Shown: piece after piece, positions 7,097-16,158 of the stretch
How the letters are laid out: each line of letters begins with the position of its first letter
Position numbering within the stretch: position 1 is the stretch's first letter
From: a virus
Length of the DNA stretch: 59,913 bases
Virus record (IMG/VR): IMGVR_UViG_3300032116_000209
Location: 1 to 59,913 of that record
Strand: one strand, 5' to 3'
Made by a program: the position numbers and the translations under genes
Notes under the pieces: generated by a model
Told to the model about the DNA's origin: nothing
Database searches by the model: none
Seen by the model: the letters and a program-made list of their open reading frames with translations, nothing else

Positions 7097-8099
7097 TAAT
7101 TTTATTCTTAATCATATCTTGTAGATCAAGATCCTCTCTTACCCTATTAATAAACCCTTCTCTTCCCTGAATCTTAGTTCCGTCTGGAAGAATATACCAT
7201 GCTCCTGTACGCTCTACAAAACCCATAGACTCTGCTGTGTCAACAAGATCAGCAATTGCATCTACTCCTAATACGTCTCCTCTAAAATAGAAATCGTATT
7301 CTCCTGATTGAAATCCTGGAGAGGTTTTAGAAAATTGAAGTTCCCATCGAATTTTTCTTCCAATCTTTTCTTCTATCAACTTATCTCCGACTTTAATCTT
7401 TCCCTTAAGTGCTTGATTGTCCGACTCTGAAGAAAATAGTTTAATAACACATGAGGAATAAAACTTAGTAGCCTGACCACCAGAAGGCTGCTGGCTAGTA
7501 TACATAGCATTGATATTGTTACGAGACTGAGAAATAAGAACAAGCAAAGTTGGCTTAACTTTATTGTTTGCATAATTAAGCATTTTCCATGCGTTACTAA
7601 AGTCACGAGACTCTGCTCCAATCTGCTTTGTATTTTCCAAAGCCTTCATCTCATCAGTGTCCTTTTCAAAATAAATTGCAGGAAGCATTGATGTAATAGA
7701 GTCTACCACAATTAAATCAACTCCAGCATTCATTAGGGCAACTCCAACATCAACCATGTCACTGATTGTTCTAGCCTGTGAGTAGATTAATTTTTCTGGA
7801 TCTACCCCCATCTTTCTAGCCCAGTCTTCTGAGTATGACATCTCTGAGTCAATCCAAGCACACAATTTACCTTCGGCTTGTGCAAGGGCAATCATCTGAA
7901 GACACATAGAGGACTTGGCAGAAGACTTGCTTCCCCAAATCAAAACCTGTCTGCCATACGGCAAGCCTCCGCCCAGGGCTTTGTTCAGTCCAAAACTAGG
8001 GGTAGGCTGATACTCAAAGTTTACGCCAATACCACTGCCAAGTTTCTTTCTTAACTTTGGGTCTAACTGTGCTAATGCTTCTTCGATACTAACTGACAT
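7083..8099 (-). CDS. RecA/UvsX-type strand-exchange ATPase
   Basis: A 338-aa recombinase. The Walker A loop is GSKSSAKSS (about 56-64): Ala replaces the Gly before the catalytic Lys, as in T4-type UvsX proteins, where this Gly is also replaced. Walker B is VDLIVVDSI (about 110-118), followed by ISQSRNNINAMYTSQQPSGG, the RecA loop-1 region. It forms filaments on single-stranded DNA for repair and replication restart. The ATG at 8099 lies six bases after GGAGG; the ATG at 8105 abuts that site and is unlikely. The gene overlaps the end of the polymerase gene by 11 bases. Confidence 0.9.
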   Translation of the reverse strand: MSVSIEEALAQLDPKLRKKLGSGIGVNFEYQPTPSFGLNKALGGGLPYGRQVLIWGSKSSAKSSMCLQMIALAQAEGKLCAWIDSEMSYSEDWARKMGVDPEKLIYSQARTISDMVDVGVALMNAGVDLIVVDSITSMLPAIYFEKDTDEMKALENTKQIGAESRDFSNAWKMLNYANNKVKPTLLVLISQSRNNINAMYTSQQPSGGQATKFYSSCVIKLFSSESDNQALKGKIKVGDKLIEEKIGRKIRWELQFSKTSPGFQSGEYDFYFRGDVLGVDAIADLVDTAESMGFVERTGAWYILPDGTKIQGREGFINRVREDLDLQDMIKNKISGQV

Positions 8100-11000
8100 G
8101 TACATCCTCCAATGTTATAGTTCCGTCTTTTGTTTTTCCAAAATCAAATTTATAATACTTTCCTTCTTCAATATGCATGTATGCTTTTGCAAACGATGTT
8201 GGAAATACTGTTATTGAGTGCAAATCTCTTTTTGTATCTGCTAAAGTTAGTGATGCCATCTTCTTTCCTGCCTTGGTGACTCTGGGCTTAAAAGAAACAA
8301 CAAACATCTCATCATCTTTGTATGGTAACTGTTTATATCCTAAAAATTTAACCAGTGCATGTGAAGAACTTTTTATCTCGTCAGACGGTATGAAAGATAC
8401 AATCCTATTATCATTACAAAGCACCAAGTAAGAACGACCCGTCTCAATAGCGGTATTTTCATCATCAAATATACCGACAGACCCAGTCTTGTCCAAAATT
8501 TCAACTCGTGACCATCCTGTTCCCCTTTTAATAGATTTTACCATACCCATAAAAATGTATGAGCCTTTTTCTTCAAAGTCAACAATGTCCTGAATAAAAG
8601 CGTAATAATGAGAAGGTATAGTAATATTGAACTCTGGAAGATTTAAATATTCATATAAGTTTTCTTTAATCTCTTGATCATTTCTAGGGTTATCTGGAAA
8701 TGTTGCTGCACCAATTACACGAAGTGCCTGAAGTGCACGAGAGTTTACTCCATTGCCCTTTGTGAATGTAAACTCTTCAAGTTCTTTGTAAGACTTAAAA
8801 GGTCGTGCCGATATATATCGTTCTGCAATCTTATCAGAGATAAACTTGATCGCCGAGAGTCCAAACCGAATACCCTTACCCTCAATCTTAAAATCAATAT
8901 CCGAATCGTTAATGTGAGGTAGTTTAATGCTAATCCCCATTCTTTTCGCTTCAATAAGATATTCAGTTCGTGCATCTTTATCCTTTTCATTCTTTAGAAG
9001 TGCAAACATAAACTCTAGTGGATAATAATACTTTAGCCATGCTGTCCAGTATGATAGTGTGGAGTATGCTACGGCGTGAGACTTGTTAAATGAGTACCCT
9101 GCGTGAGCCTCAAAGTCATGCCATAAGTCACGAGCATTGTTTGGGCTAATAAAACGAGAAGCACCCTCTATAAACTTATCCTTAAATATGTCAAACTCTT
9201 TAGCATCTTTTTTCTTTCCAATAATCTTACGAACCTTGTCAGCCTCAGACATAGACATACCGCCAAGGTGTACGCAAGCCTGCATAACCTGCTCTTGGTA
9301 AAGAATGCAACCATAGGTTTCTTCTGTAAATTCTTTTACAACTTGATGAATATAGGATATATTCTGACGACCATGTTTACGATCAACATAATCTTTTCCA
9401 ATTGTATTCATTGCGCCTGGACGAACAAGAGCATTTGAGGCAGCAAGTTCTGCTAGATTTTTTACACCCATCTTAATTAGTAGGTTTGTGTATGGTGCTG
9501 CTTCACACTGGAACACGCCCTTTGTATATCCATCTGACAGCATTTGATAGACATTTTTATCATCCATATCTATTTTAAGAAGGTCAATCTTTTTGCCGTC
9601 ACGCTCTTTAATTATGTTAATAGTGTCTTTTAGAACAGACAAAGTCTTTAGTCCTAATGCATCTATTTTAATAAGGCCAACCTTTTCAGCCTCTTCCATA
9701 TCAATACCGACAACTGGTATGCGATCATCAGATCCAGGAGAAGAACGAGTCTCCAAAGGCGCATACCTAAAAATTGGATCCTTACTAGTAACAACACCAG
9801 CAGCATGAATACCAGTTCCCCTAATACGACCACGAAGTTGTTCACCATATTCTTCTACCTCTGGATATTTTTCACGAAACTCTAATGTTGATTTTGATGT
9901 ACAGTAGTCGTCCCACGAATCTACTGTCTTTAGAACCTTGTTTACATCTGACAAAGGAATATTCAGAACTCTGGCAACGTCTCTAACAATTCCCTTGCCA
10001 GTAAACTGAAGGAATGTTGCAATAGATGCTACATGTCGGTACTGTCTTACAAGATAGTCTTTAACCTCTTCACGCCTAGTATCCTGAATATCTGTGTCAA
10101 TATCTGGAAAGTCATTACGGTCTGGGTTAATAAATCGGAAAAACAATAGATTGTGCTGAATTGGATCTATATCTGTAATTCCAAGGGCATAGCAAACCAA
10201 GGACCCAGCAGATGACCCACGACCAGGTCCAACCAGAATCTCTTCTTTCTTTGCCCAGTTAATCATGTTGCTAACAACCAAGAAGTATGGAGCAAACTTT
10301 TTATCCTTGATAATTTCTAACTCTTCGTTAAGCCTGTCTATATACTGCTTGTTTTCAGACAACCCTCTTGCTGTCAAACCTTCCAATGAAATCTTTGCAA
10401 GTTCCTTATCTGGACTCTTATACTGAACTGGCAGCAAGTTCAAGCCTTCTTGAATTTCGTAATCTTCTACAGTATCTGCAAGCGATAGTGTGTTTGTGTA
10501 TATATCTTCTCTATCAATACCCTGCGATTTCATGGCTGCCTTCATCTCTTCATAAGAAAGCAAATGAATATCAAACTTATTAAATGTTATCTCTCTATCT
10601 TTACCATAAAGCAAGTCTAGCCTGTCCATCATGTTAGAACACTTTGCCGACTTAGCATAAGAAACATCTTTAGAAAGTTTAGCATGGGTGTTCATAATTA
10701 GTTTAAATTCTTGAATTTCTTTTTGCCCTGGGTGAGAATGGTGGCAGTCTGGAGTAACAATAGCCTTAATGTTAAACTCATCTGCTAAATCCAAAAGGTA
10801 TTTATTTATGTGGGCTTCGTTGTGTGGCATAACCTCAATATAATAATCACTGCCGAAGTTATCTTTAAACCAACTAATATACTTCTTAGCGAGTGCAAAT
10901 TCTTCTTCTTCTAAAGCCTTTACTAGCACACTGCTTGGGCAGGCAGAAGAAACAATAATTCCTTCTTTATATTTTTCTAATATCTTAAAATCAAACCTAG

Positions 11001-11364
11001 GTTTTTTAAAGAAACCATCGGTCCATGCTATTTCGCTTATCTTGTTTAGATTTTCTAAACCAATTTTATTCTTGGCTAGAAGGATAATGTGATTATAGAC
11101 AAGATCTTGCTGACCTTCTCTTTCATTCTTATCACGCTTATCGGATATATCAGAACACATATATCCTTCTAGCCCAAGAATAGGCTTAATGCCCTTTGCT
11201 TTTGCAACTCGGTACAGTTCCCGATGCCCAGACAATGTTCCGTGATCTGTGATAGCCAATGCTGGCATACCAAGTTCAACTGCTCGGTCTACTAATTCTT
11301 CTGGAGTAGCAATCCCGTCAAAAAGACTAAAGTGGGTATGGACATGTAGGCCTACGTAGTTCAT
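8089..11364 (-). CDS. dnaE: DNA polymerase III alpha subunit (DnaE-type replicative polymerase)
   Basis: A 1091-aa C-family polymerase. The N-terminal PHP domain (about 1-280) keeps its metal ligands: HVHTHFS (H7, H9, H11), AITDHG and VTPDCHHSH, so it may be active, possibly in proofreading. The palm has GPGRGSSAGSL (about 380-390) and the catalytic aspartates in FPDIDTDIQD (about 418-427). A helix-hairpin-helix region follows, and an OB-fold lies near 935-1000 (FMGMVKSIKRGTG). It is slightly shorter than cellular DnaE. No separate proofreading exonuclease or clamp gene is seen. The gene follows the ssDNA-binding protein with one base between them. Confidence 0.95.
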   Translation of the reverse strand: MNYVGLHVHTHFSLFDGIATPEELVDRAVELGMPALAITDHGTLSGHRELYRVAKAKGIKPILGLEGYMCSDISDKRDKNEREGQQDLVYNHIILLAKNKIGLENLNKISEIAWTDGFFKKPRFDFKILEKYKEGIIVSSACPSSVLVKALEEEEFALAKKYISWFKDNFGSDYYIEVMPHNEAHINKYLLDLADEFNIKAIVTPDCHHSHPGQKEIQEFKLIMNTHAKLSKDVSYAKSAKCSNMMDRLDLLYGKDREITFNKFDIHLLSYEEMKAAMKSQGIDREDIYTNTLSLADTVEDYEIQEGLNLLPVQYKSPDKELAKISLEGLTARGLSENKQYIDRLNEELEIIKDKKFAPYFLVVSNMINWAKKEEILVGPGRGSSAGSLVCYALGITDIDPIQHNLLFFRFINPDRNDFPDIDTDIQDTRREEVKDYLVRQYRHVASIATFLQFTGKGIVRDVARVLNIPLSDVNKVLKTVDSWDDYCTSKSTLEFREKYPEVEEYGEQLRGRIRGTGIHAAGVVTSKDPIFRYAPLETRSSPGSDDRIPVVGIDMEEAEKVGLIKIDALGLKTLSVLKDTINIIKERDGKKIDLLKIDMDDKNVYQMLSDGYTKGVFQCEAAPYTNLLIKMGVKNLAELAASNALVRPGAMNTIGKDYVDRKHGRQNISYIHQVVKEFTEETYGCILYQEQVMQACVHLGGMSMSEADKVRKIIGKKKDAKEFDIFKDKFIEGASRFISPNNARDLWHDFEAHAGYSFNKSHAVAYSTLSYWTAWLKYYYPLEFMFALLKNEKDKDARTEYLIEAKRMGISIKLPHINDSDIDFKIEGKGIRFGLSAIKFISDKIAERYISARPFKSYKELEEFTFTKGNGVNSRALQALRVIGAATFPDNPRNDQEIKENLYEYLNLPEFNITIPSHYYAFIQDIVDFEEKGSYIFMGMVKSIKRGTGWSRVEILDKTGSVGIFDDENTAIETGRSYLVLCNDNRIVSFIPSDEIKSSSHALVKFLGYKQLPYKDDEMFVVSFKPRVTKAGKKMASLTLADTKRDLHSITVFPTSFAKAYMHIEEGKYYKFDFGKTKDGTITLEDVHVS

Positions 11365-11365
11365 C

Positions 11366-12022
11366 TTACCAATCAGTGTTGGTAGACGAAGTTACTGACG
11401 GACCATCAAAGCCCAAGTAGAACGCTTCTTGTTCTGCGTAAGGAACCTTCTTAAGCGCTGACTCCAAAGGATATGGTTCGATACCCTTCCAGTCAAATGG
11501 CTCCTTGTCTGGTGCTGATGGAATAAGTGTATAGTTTGTTTCAGTTCCCTGGCCGTTACGCTTCAACTTCCAAACTACATTCGAGATGCTTCCTGTTTCT
11601 AGGGCATACTCACGAATTGTATTAAATGATGATTGCTTGCTGATACCCATTGACCAGATAGCAACATATGGTGCCTCAATGCCGTCGTCGACTAGGACAT
11701 TGCAATAAAAGCGAAGACGGCCACGCCATCCAGCCTTTGGATCTTTACGGTGCATTTCTTCAGCCCAGTCACGGCCTTCTGATTCCATAGTATCTACAGC
11801 ACGACGCTTATAGTCTTTTGGATTAACATGTTCTTTGACAACAAGAGCAAGTCCACGGCTATCGCTATAGTTAGCAGAGTCCTCGTCTAGTTCTTCAATG
11901 AAACGGATTTTTACTGACTGACCATCAGCAAGTTTTAGCCACTTGATCTTTGGTCCGTCGTTTTCATATTTTGGCTTATCGAGCAGGGCATTGATATTTT
12001 TTAGTCCCTTAATAACGCTCAT
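11366..12022 (-). CDS. Single-stranded DNA-binding protein, gp32-like
   Basis: A 218-aa protein with an OB-like central part (WLKLADGQSVKIRFIEEL, about 28-45; RGRLRFYCNVLVDDG) and an acidic, disordered C-terminus ending GPSVTSSTNTDW. Position immediately before the replicative polymerase and near the primase, the KWLKLADGQSVKIRFI start and the acidic tail fit phage gp32/SSB-like proteins. A strong ribosome site (AAGGAG) and a probable TGC-TAAACT promoter at 12049-12057 precede it. The exact family is not proven by motif. Confidence 0.65.
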   Translation of the reverse strand: MSVIKGLKNINALLDKPKYENDGPKIKWLKLADGQSVKIRFIEELDEDSANYSDSRGLALVVKEHVNPKDYKRRAVDTMESEGRDWAEEMHRKDPKAGWRGRLRFYCNVLVDDGIEAPYVAIWSMGISKQSSFNTIREYALETGSISNVVWKLKRNGQGTETNYTLIPSAPDKEPFDWKGIEPYPLESALKKVPYAEQEAFYLGFDGPSVTSSTNTDW

Positions 12023-12046
12023 AGTTTTCTCCTTTGTGTGTTTGTA

Positions 12047-12991
12047 TTAGTTTAGCATAGACTCTATAGATTTGTCAAATGAAAAGTCTAAATCTTTTAT
12101 TTCATTATCAGTCATATCGCCTATATCTTTATATTGTTTATTTAGTTTAACTATAGAAACACGAGATCCAAGTTTTTCAATTATCCTGTCTTTCATGTTT
12201 CCACCTGCCTCATCATTATCAGCAATAACAATAATGTTATTGAAATACTTTTGAAGCAATTCTATTTGTTTGCTAGAGACATTTGCGCCAAGTGTTGCCA
12301 CTGCAGGCATTCCTAATTGATCTAGCCTGATAGCATCAAATGATGACTCCACAACATATACTCTATCAGATTTCTTTACACGATGCAAGTTAAAAAGGGT
12401 TTTGCTTTTTGGCAAGCCTGGAGTATTTTTAAAATCTTTACCTTCAACTGATCTACCAACAAATCCCAAGGGGATTCCTTCTGGGCTATGTACTGGAACA
12501 GTAACCATGTCTTGTTTATCGGAATAGCCCAACGAGAACTTAGAAAATGATGGAGGATATATTTTTCTATATGAAAAATAGTTTTTTGGTCTTTCAGAAG
12601 CAACAAGGTTGTTGTGTAATCTTTTAATAATTAGTTCATCAAAAGGCTTATACTTTTCTTCTTCAACTAATGCACGATCAATATCTATAGCAAGATTACT
12701 CTGCTTTTCTTTGCTCTTGATAAACCTGGCAGCCTCAAAATACGATCTTCCAGATGTATGCATTACAAGTTCTGTTAGGTCTGCCGATTTTTGGCATGAG
12801 AAACAAAAAAACATTCCGCTATTTTTTTGGACTTCTCCTGCTGGGGTTCTGTGATTATTGTGAAAAGGACAAAATATTATAAAGTCTGCATCTAATTCTG
12901 ATTCAACCGTTACGCCTGATCCCGTAAGGACTCTTTTGACTTGCTCTGCTGTATATTGATTGGATTGGTTCCGTCTACCCCTGCTATCCAT
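12047..12991 (-). CDS. dnaG: DnaG-type primase
   Basis: A 314-aa primase, short for the family and lacking a helicase-interaction domain. The zinc-binding CHC2 finger uses C41, H44, C63 and C66 (FCPFH and FFCFSCQK). The TOPRIM catalytic core has E215 (VYVVESSFDAI) and the DxD pair D258/D260 (VIADNDEAGG). It makes RNA primers for the phage replisome. The start has AAGGAAGAG upstream but lies inside the preceding gene, overlapping it by 82 bases, which is the longest overlap in the replication block. Confidence 0.92.
   Translation of the reverse strand: MDSRGRRNQSNQYTAEQVKRVLTGSGVTVESELDADFIIFCPFHNNHRTPAGEVQKNSGMFFCFSCQKSADLTELVMHTSGRSYFEAARFIKSKEKQSNLAIDIDRALVEEEKYKPFDELIIKRLHNNLVASERPKNYFSYRKIYPPSFSKFSLGYSDKQDMVTVPVHSPEGIPLGFVGRSVEGKDFKNTPGLPKSKTLFNLHRVKKSDRVYVVESSFDAIRLDQLGMPAVATLGANVSSKQIELLQKYFNNIIVIADNDEAGGNMKDRIIEKLGSRVSIVKLNKQYKDIGDMTDNEIKDLDFSFDKSIESMLN
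12049..12057 (-). promoter_or_regulatory. Probable extended -10 promoter before the ssDNA-binding protein gene
   Basis: Minus-strand TGC-TAAACT, a one-mismatch version of the TGnTATAAT element seen elsewhere in the window. It would give a leader of about 20 bases that carries the AAGGAG ribosome site. Confidence 0.3.
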
Positions 12992-13263
12992 TCGCTCTTC
13001 CTTTTCCCTGCGTAAACTCCGTGTATAGATAATTCAAACTCAAAAAACCCTTTTATCTCATTATACCTTATTGTGAAGTCTGGGTCAATATCAAATCTTG
13101 GAACATATCCACTCAGCCTCATTTCTGATACTAGCAATCTTATATATTCTATTTTTAGTCTTCCTATTAAAGCCTCGTCCTGAATAACCCCATCAATATA
13201 AAACTTCCTCAAAGACTTATGGTGATAAAAGTCTGGCGGTATGTTTTCCTTGTTTTTTGGCAT
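12910..13263 (-). CDS. Unknown protein between helicase and primase genes, 117 aa
   Basis: No domain recognised. The N-terminal half is charged and the middle has alternating strand-like segments (FDIDPDFTIRYNEIKGFFEFEL). There is no clear ribosome site; instead the sequence GGTATAAT lies five bases before the ATG, so the transcript may begin at the start codon. Its 3' end overlaps the primase gene by 82 bases in another frame. Confidence 0.55.
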   Translation of the reverse strand: MPKNKENIPPDFYHHKSLRKFYIDGVIQDEALIGRLKIEYIRLLVSEMRLSGYVPRFDIDPDFTIRYNEIKGFFEFELSIHGVYAGKRKSEWIAGVDGTNPINIQQSKSKESLRDQA

Positions 13264-13268
13264 ACCAT

Positions 13269-13274
13269 ATTATA
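13269..13274 (-). promoter_or_regulatory. -10 element placed for a leaderless start
   Basis: TATAAT on the minus strand, followed by five bases and then the ATG at 13263. With transcription starting 6-7 bases past a -10 element, the mRNA would begin at the start codon. No ribosome site competes with this reading. Confidence 0.45.
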
Positions 13275-13275
13275 C

Positions 13276-14496
13276 CTACTTATCTTCAAAATCTTTGTAC
13301 CTATAATAGCCTTTGTCAAAATCACATTGAACTAGGAAATCTCCCATAAAGCCATTTCTATTCTTTCTAAAAGCACACTCAATAATATCACTGTTTGTAC
13401 CTCGCCCAAGGGCTAAGACCCAGTCAGCATCATATGCAATCTGCCTAGACCACGCTGTTTGACCCAATGTTGGGACTGTAGACAAATCGTTTACATCGTC
13501 AGGTGTAGCAGAGGAAATGGCAATAATAGGAACCTCTTCGCCAATAGCCATGAGTTTGAGTTCTCTTGAAAGGTTCTTCATTCGTACCGTTTCATTATCT
13601 GACTTCTGATTGGGAGCCATCAACTGAAGGTAGTCAACGATTACAAAGTCTGGCTTATACTGATCGATCTTTCCACGAAGGACTGATGGATTAATTTCTC
13701 CACCCTGATCGTTTGAGATAATGTGAAACTCTGGCTTACCCTGTAGATTTTTGGCATGCCAATCTTTAAGCATTTCTAACTCTACTTCTCCATTACTTAA
13801 CTTTCGGTGTGACCAACGACCTTCACCCATAATGGTAAAGACACGATTACGCACTTCTGTTTCGCTCATCTCAAGACTTATGACTAGTGGGCTACGACCC
13901 TGTTTCCAGGCCTGTACAGCGAAATAGAGAGCCAACCACGACTTTCCGATACCTGGATATGCCAAGAAGACTCCCAACTGCCCTGGCATGATTCCAGAGG
14001 GTAGGTAGTTATCAAATCCTGGCAGGCCAGTCTTGATGCCAATATGACCTAGTGCTTGTTGCTTCTTTACATTTTCAAAGTAGGCAATCGCAGATTCTAG
14101 GTCAGTAACATCAATATCACGAATAGCAGCAGTGTTCTTTTTTAACTCTGAGGTCTGTGTTATTAGATTTTCTAAAGCCTTGTTACCCTCACCCTGCTGA
14201 ACATCACTAGCAGCAGATCTTAAAATATCTTTTAGGCTATCTCTTAAATATTCTCCCTGAAGTTCATCAAGATGGTGCTTGGTTGCACCCACCCCTGGAA
14301 CTGGGTCAAAGTCTCTGAACTTTTCACTAACTAGGTCAACTGGCGGTAGCGATGAGTTGTTTTCAAAATAAAGCCTGATGAAGTTCCAAATATCTGCATG
14401 TGTTCTGAGAAGATTTTCTACATTGGCCTGAAGAAGAACATGTATTTGTTTATCTTGCAATACAGCAGTTATTAGTTTTGACTCTGTGCTATTCAC
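13276..14496 (-). CDS. dnaB: DnaB-type replicative helicase
   Basis: A 406-aa hexameric helicase with a helical N-terminal domain (about 1-110), a linker, and a RecA-like motor: Walker A AYPGIGKSW (179-187, K185), the SLEMSETEV motif (about 207-215), Walker B VIVDYLQLM (D288) and an arginine-rich C-terminal part with YDADWVLALGRG. It unwinds the fork and recruits the primase. It starts at GTG with GGAG seven bases upstream and overlaps the preceding 102-aa gene by eight bases. Confidence 0.93.
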   Translation of the reverse strand: MNSTESKLITAVLQDKQIHVLLQANVENLLRTHADIWNFIRLYFENNSSLPPVDLVSEKFRDFDPVPGVGATKHHLDELQGEYLRDSLKDILRSAASDVQQGEGNKALENLITQTSELKKNTAAIRDIDVTDLESAIAYFENVKKQQALGHIGIKTGLPGFDNYLPSGIMPGQLGVFLAYPGIGKSWLALYFAVQAWKQGRSPLVISLEMSETEVRNRVFTIMGEGRWSHRKLSNGEVELEMLKDWHAKNLQGKPEFHIISNDQGGEINPSVLRGKIDQYKPDFVIVDYLQLMAPNQKSDNETVRMKNLSRELKLMAIGEEVPIIAISSATPDDVNDLSTVPTLGQTAWSRQIAYDADWVLALGRGTNSDIIECAFRKNRNGFMGDFLVQCDFDKGYYRYKDFEDK

Positions 14497-14797
14497 TTAA
14501 CCACTCCTTTGCCATTATCCTACGCTCTGCTCTTTCTGCATCGTCTCGCTCTTTATCTAATTTTATTTGAAGTATTTTTTCTGCGTTATATGCAAAGTAA
14601 TTCCAAGAAGGGGAATGAGCAATGCTGAAATAATAATTTAATAAATCATAACAACCGATCATTCCGTAAGATTCAATAAGTGCATCGGCAGCCCACTGCT
14701 CTACATTAAGATTAAGAGAAGGCTTCTGCTCGTATCGCTGTGTATACAACTTGCTGTAACGACTAAGCAAAGCCATTCGGTCTTTGCGGTCTGCCAT
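14489..14797 (-). CDS. Small helical protein upstream of the helicase; possible helicase loader
   Basis: A 102-aa protein rich in Trp and Tyr (ALLSRYSKLYTQRYEQKPSL) with a long charged C-terminal helix ending AEWLSE-like (MAKEWLSE). No ATPase motif is present, so it is not a DnaC-type loader. Small helical partners often precede phage dnaB genes, and the stop-start overlap on both sides shows coupled expression, but a loader role is only inference. Confidence 0.5.
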   Translation of the reverse strand: MADRKDRMALLSRYSKLYTQRYEQKPSLNLNVEQWAADALIESYGMIGCYDLLNYYFSIAHSPSWNYFAYNAEKILQIKLDKERDDAERAERRIMAKEWLSE

Positions 14798-15006
14798 TAC
14801 TTTGCTTCTGCTTCAGTCTGTGCTTCTAAAATTTTTGCTGTAAGTTTATCTTCAACAAACTTATAAACACGCTCAAAAGCCTGATCTGTATTTTCGCCAT
14901 CTCGCTTTGAGTCAGTTACGCCAAGGTCTAGCCTTAGTGATTGAAAGTTGCCTAGATTTAGAGTGTATCCTAGAGTTACGGACACCTTAGTTGGTTCATT
15001 TTCCAT
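14797..15006 (-). CDS. Conserved-looking phage hypothetical, 69 aa
   Basis: Begins MENEPTKVSVTLGYTLNLGN, with strand-like segments and then a charged helix. I recall similar short proteins in phage replication blocks but no function. The start is supported by GAAGGG seven bases upstream. It ends on the start codon of the next gene. Confidence 0.55.
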   Translation of the reverse strand: MENEPTKVSVTLGYTLNLGNFQSLRLDLGVTDSKRDGENTDQAFERVYKFVEDKLTAKILEAQTEAEAK

Positions 15007-15020
15007 TGTTATACCCTTCG

Positions 15021-15563
15021 CTAAATAGACTCACTCCATACAGGAATGAATCGTCCATCTTCTGTTTTCGTATATGTAAGTATACCATCGCCCATTCTTC
15101 GTGTCAACTCAGCCTTGCTGGGCGTAATGTCATTTGTAATTAATCCATCTTTTCTTGGTCTACCAATATGGTATGTAGCCAGTATATCACGAATCTCTTT
15201 TACTTGCGACTCAGAGTAATATGATCTAACACGAAAGCCCCTTGCTCCACCCTTTTGAGATCCTTTTGGAAATGGAATAATTCCTCTACGCATAAGAGAC
15301 GGCATATATTTTTTATGACGATTAACTAGATTAGCAGTCTCTCCAACTGTGTATGCTCGTTCTCTATTTTTTTTAAAATCATTAATTAAACAACTTTCAA
15401 TCCTGTCTTTATTAATATTATAAACAGACATGATTCCGTTAGATTTGTTTAAATGATGGATTCTAACAAGATCACCATTTAGAAACCAAACCTTTTTATT
15501 CCCTGGTATTACAGGGAGGACATTGTAGCCTTCGCTCTCAATTGTTCCCTTTTTAATAGCCAT
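15021..15563 (-). CDS. DNA-binding protein with MerR-like helix-turn-helix
   Basis: A 180-aa basic protein. Residues about 71-130 read YTVGETANLVNRHKKYMPSL, then MRRGIIPFPKG, then FRVRSYYSESQVKEIRDILA, the layout of a MerR/excisionase-type winged helix: recognition helix, wing and a second helix. The N-terminal half is strand-rich and unplaced. It opens the replication block and may control it. The start has AGGAGG four bases upstream, and lies 55 bases inside the preceding zinc-finger gene. Confidence 0.65.
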   Translation of the reverse strand: MAIKKGTIESEGYNVLPVIPGNKKVWFLNGDLVRIHHLNKSNGIMSVYNINKDRIESCLINDFKKNRERAYTVGETANLVNRHKKYMPSLMRRGIIPFPKGSQKGGARGFRVRSYYSESQVKEIRDILATYHIGRPRKDGLITNDITPSKAELTRRMGDGILTYTKTEDGRFIPVWSESI

Positions 15564-15700
15564 ATGCCCTCCTGTGAATTACTAGGTGGATGAAAAAATG
15601 TTCTTGACCCACAAGACATGCAATACATCTCAAGATTATTAATTTGTGAGTATTGTCTGTCGACAAACATTCTTCCTTTGCATCTTTTACAAAAAATCAT
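15509..15700 (-). CDS. Zinc-ribbon protein, 63 aa
   Basis: Two CxxC pairs, CKRC (4-7) and CMSC (27-30), make a compact zinc ribbon, followed by a basic tail. The gene begins next to the stop of the tail gene at 15700 and overlaps the MerR-like gene by 55 bases. A nucleic-acid-binding role is likely. Confidence 0.55.
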   Translation of the reverse strand: MIFCKRCKGRMFVDRQYSQINNLEMYCMSCGSRTFFHPPSNSQEGIWLLKREQLRAKATMSSL

Positions 15701-16143
15701 TAATTAGGAATTCCAACTACTATTAGGTTGATTCCAACCGATGTGTCTCCACCAACATTAAATTTTACAGTTCCTTCAATTTTAGAAGTAGAGATGCTTA
15801 GTATTGTTACTGTAACATCTTTTCCAGCATCTGTATTACCTACGTTTACTGGGGTTGCGGTAACTATTGGTGGAAACTTAAACTCACTTGGCAGGCTATA
15901 AGAAAAAGATTGGGTCGATCCTGCTGTTTGGGTAGATCCAGATGTAACCTGAACATAGCCACCGATAATTCTTGCCTCAGATGTTTTTACGCTTTGCTTT
16001 CCTGAATTTGGTGTGTCTACAGTTACATATTTATATATTGATGTAGACGCCTGTGCAGAAAGATCATTAACAGCCTTAACTATCTGATAAAGATATGTTA
16101 CGTCTAAAGGCTGCCCTCTTTCGGGTAAAGGTAAGATTGCCAT
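15700..16143 (-). CDS. Small beta-rich virion protein at the end of the tail block
   Basis: A 147-aa protein with an N-terminal helix (GQPLDVTYLYQIVKAVNDLS) and a strand-rich C-terminal domain (FPPIVTATPVNVGNTDAGKD). The pattern FxxPPxVxxTPVN resembles the H-type lectin/receptor-binding tips found on phage tail proteins, but this is a weak match. The start codon follows TGG-TATAAT by only six bases and has no ribosome site, so a leaderless transcript is likely. Confidence 0.55.
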   Translation of the reverse strand: MAILPLPERGQPLDVTYLYQIVKAVNDLSAQASTSIYKYVTVDTPNSGKQSVKTSEARIIGGYVQVTSGSTQTAGSTQSFSYSLPSEFKFPPIVTATPVNVGNTDAGKDVTVTILSISTSKIEGTVKFNVGGDTSVGINLIVVGIPN

Positions 16144-16149
16144 AATATA

Positions 16150-16158
16150 ATTATACCA
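16150..16158 (-). promoter_or_regulatory. Extended -10 promoter, leaderless geometry
   Basis: Minus-strand TGG-TATAAT, then six bases (TATATT as read just before the ATG region) to the start codon at 16143. Perfect TGn-extended -10 with no -35 and no ribosome site. Confidence 0.5.

Noticed and set aside
7900-7940. Walker A with Ala instead of Gly in the RecA-like protein as a sign of inactivation
   Set aside because: T4-type UvsX proteins also lack this Gly, and the catalytic Lys and following Ser are kept.
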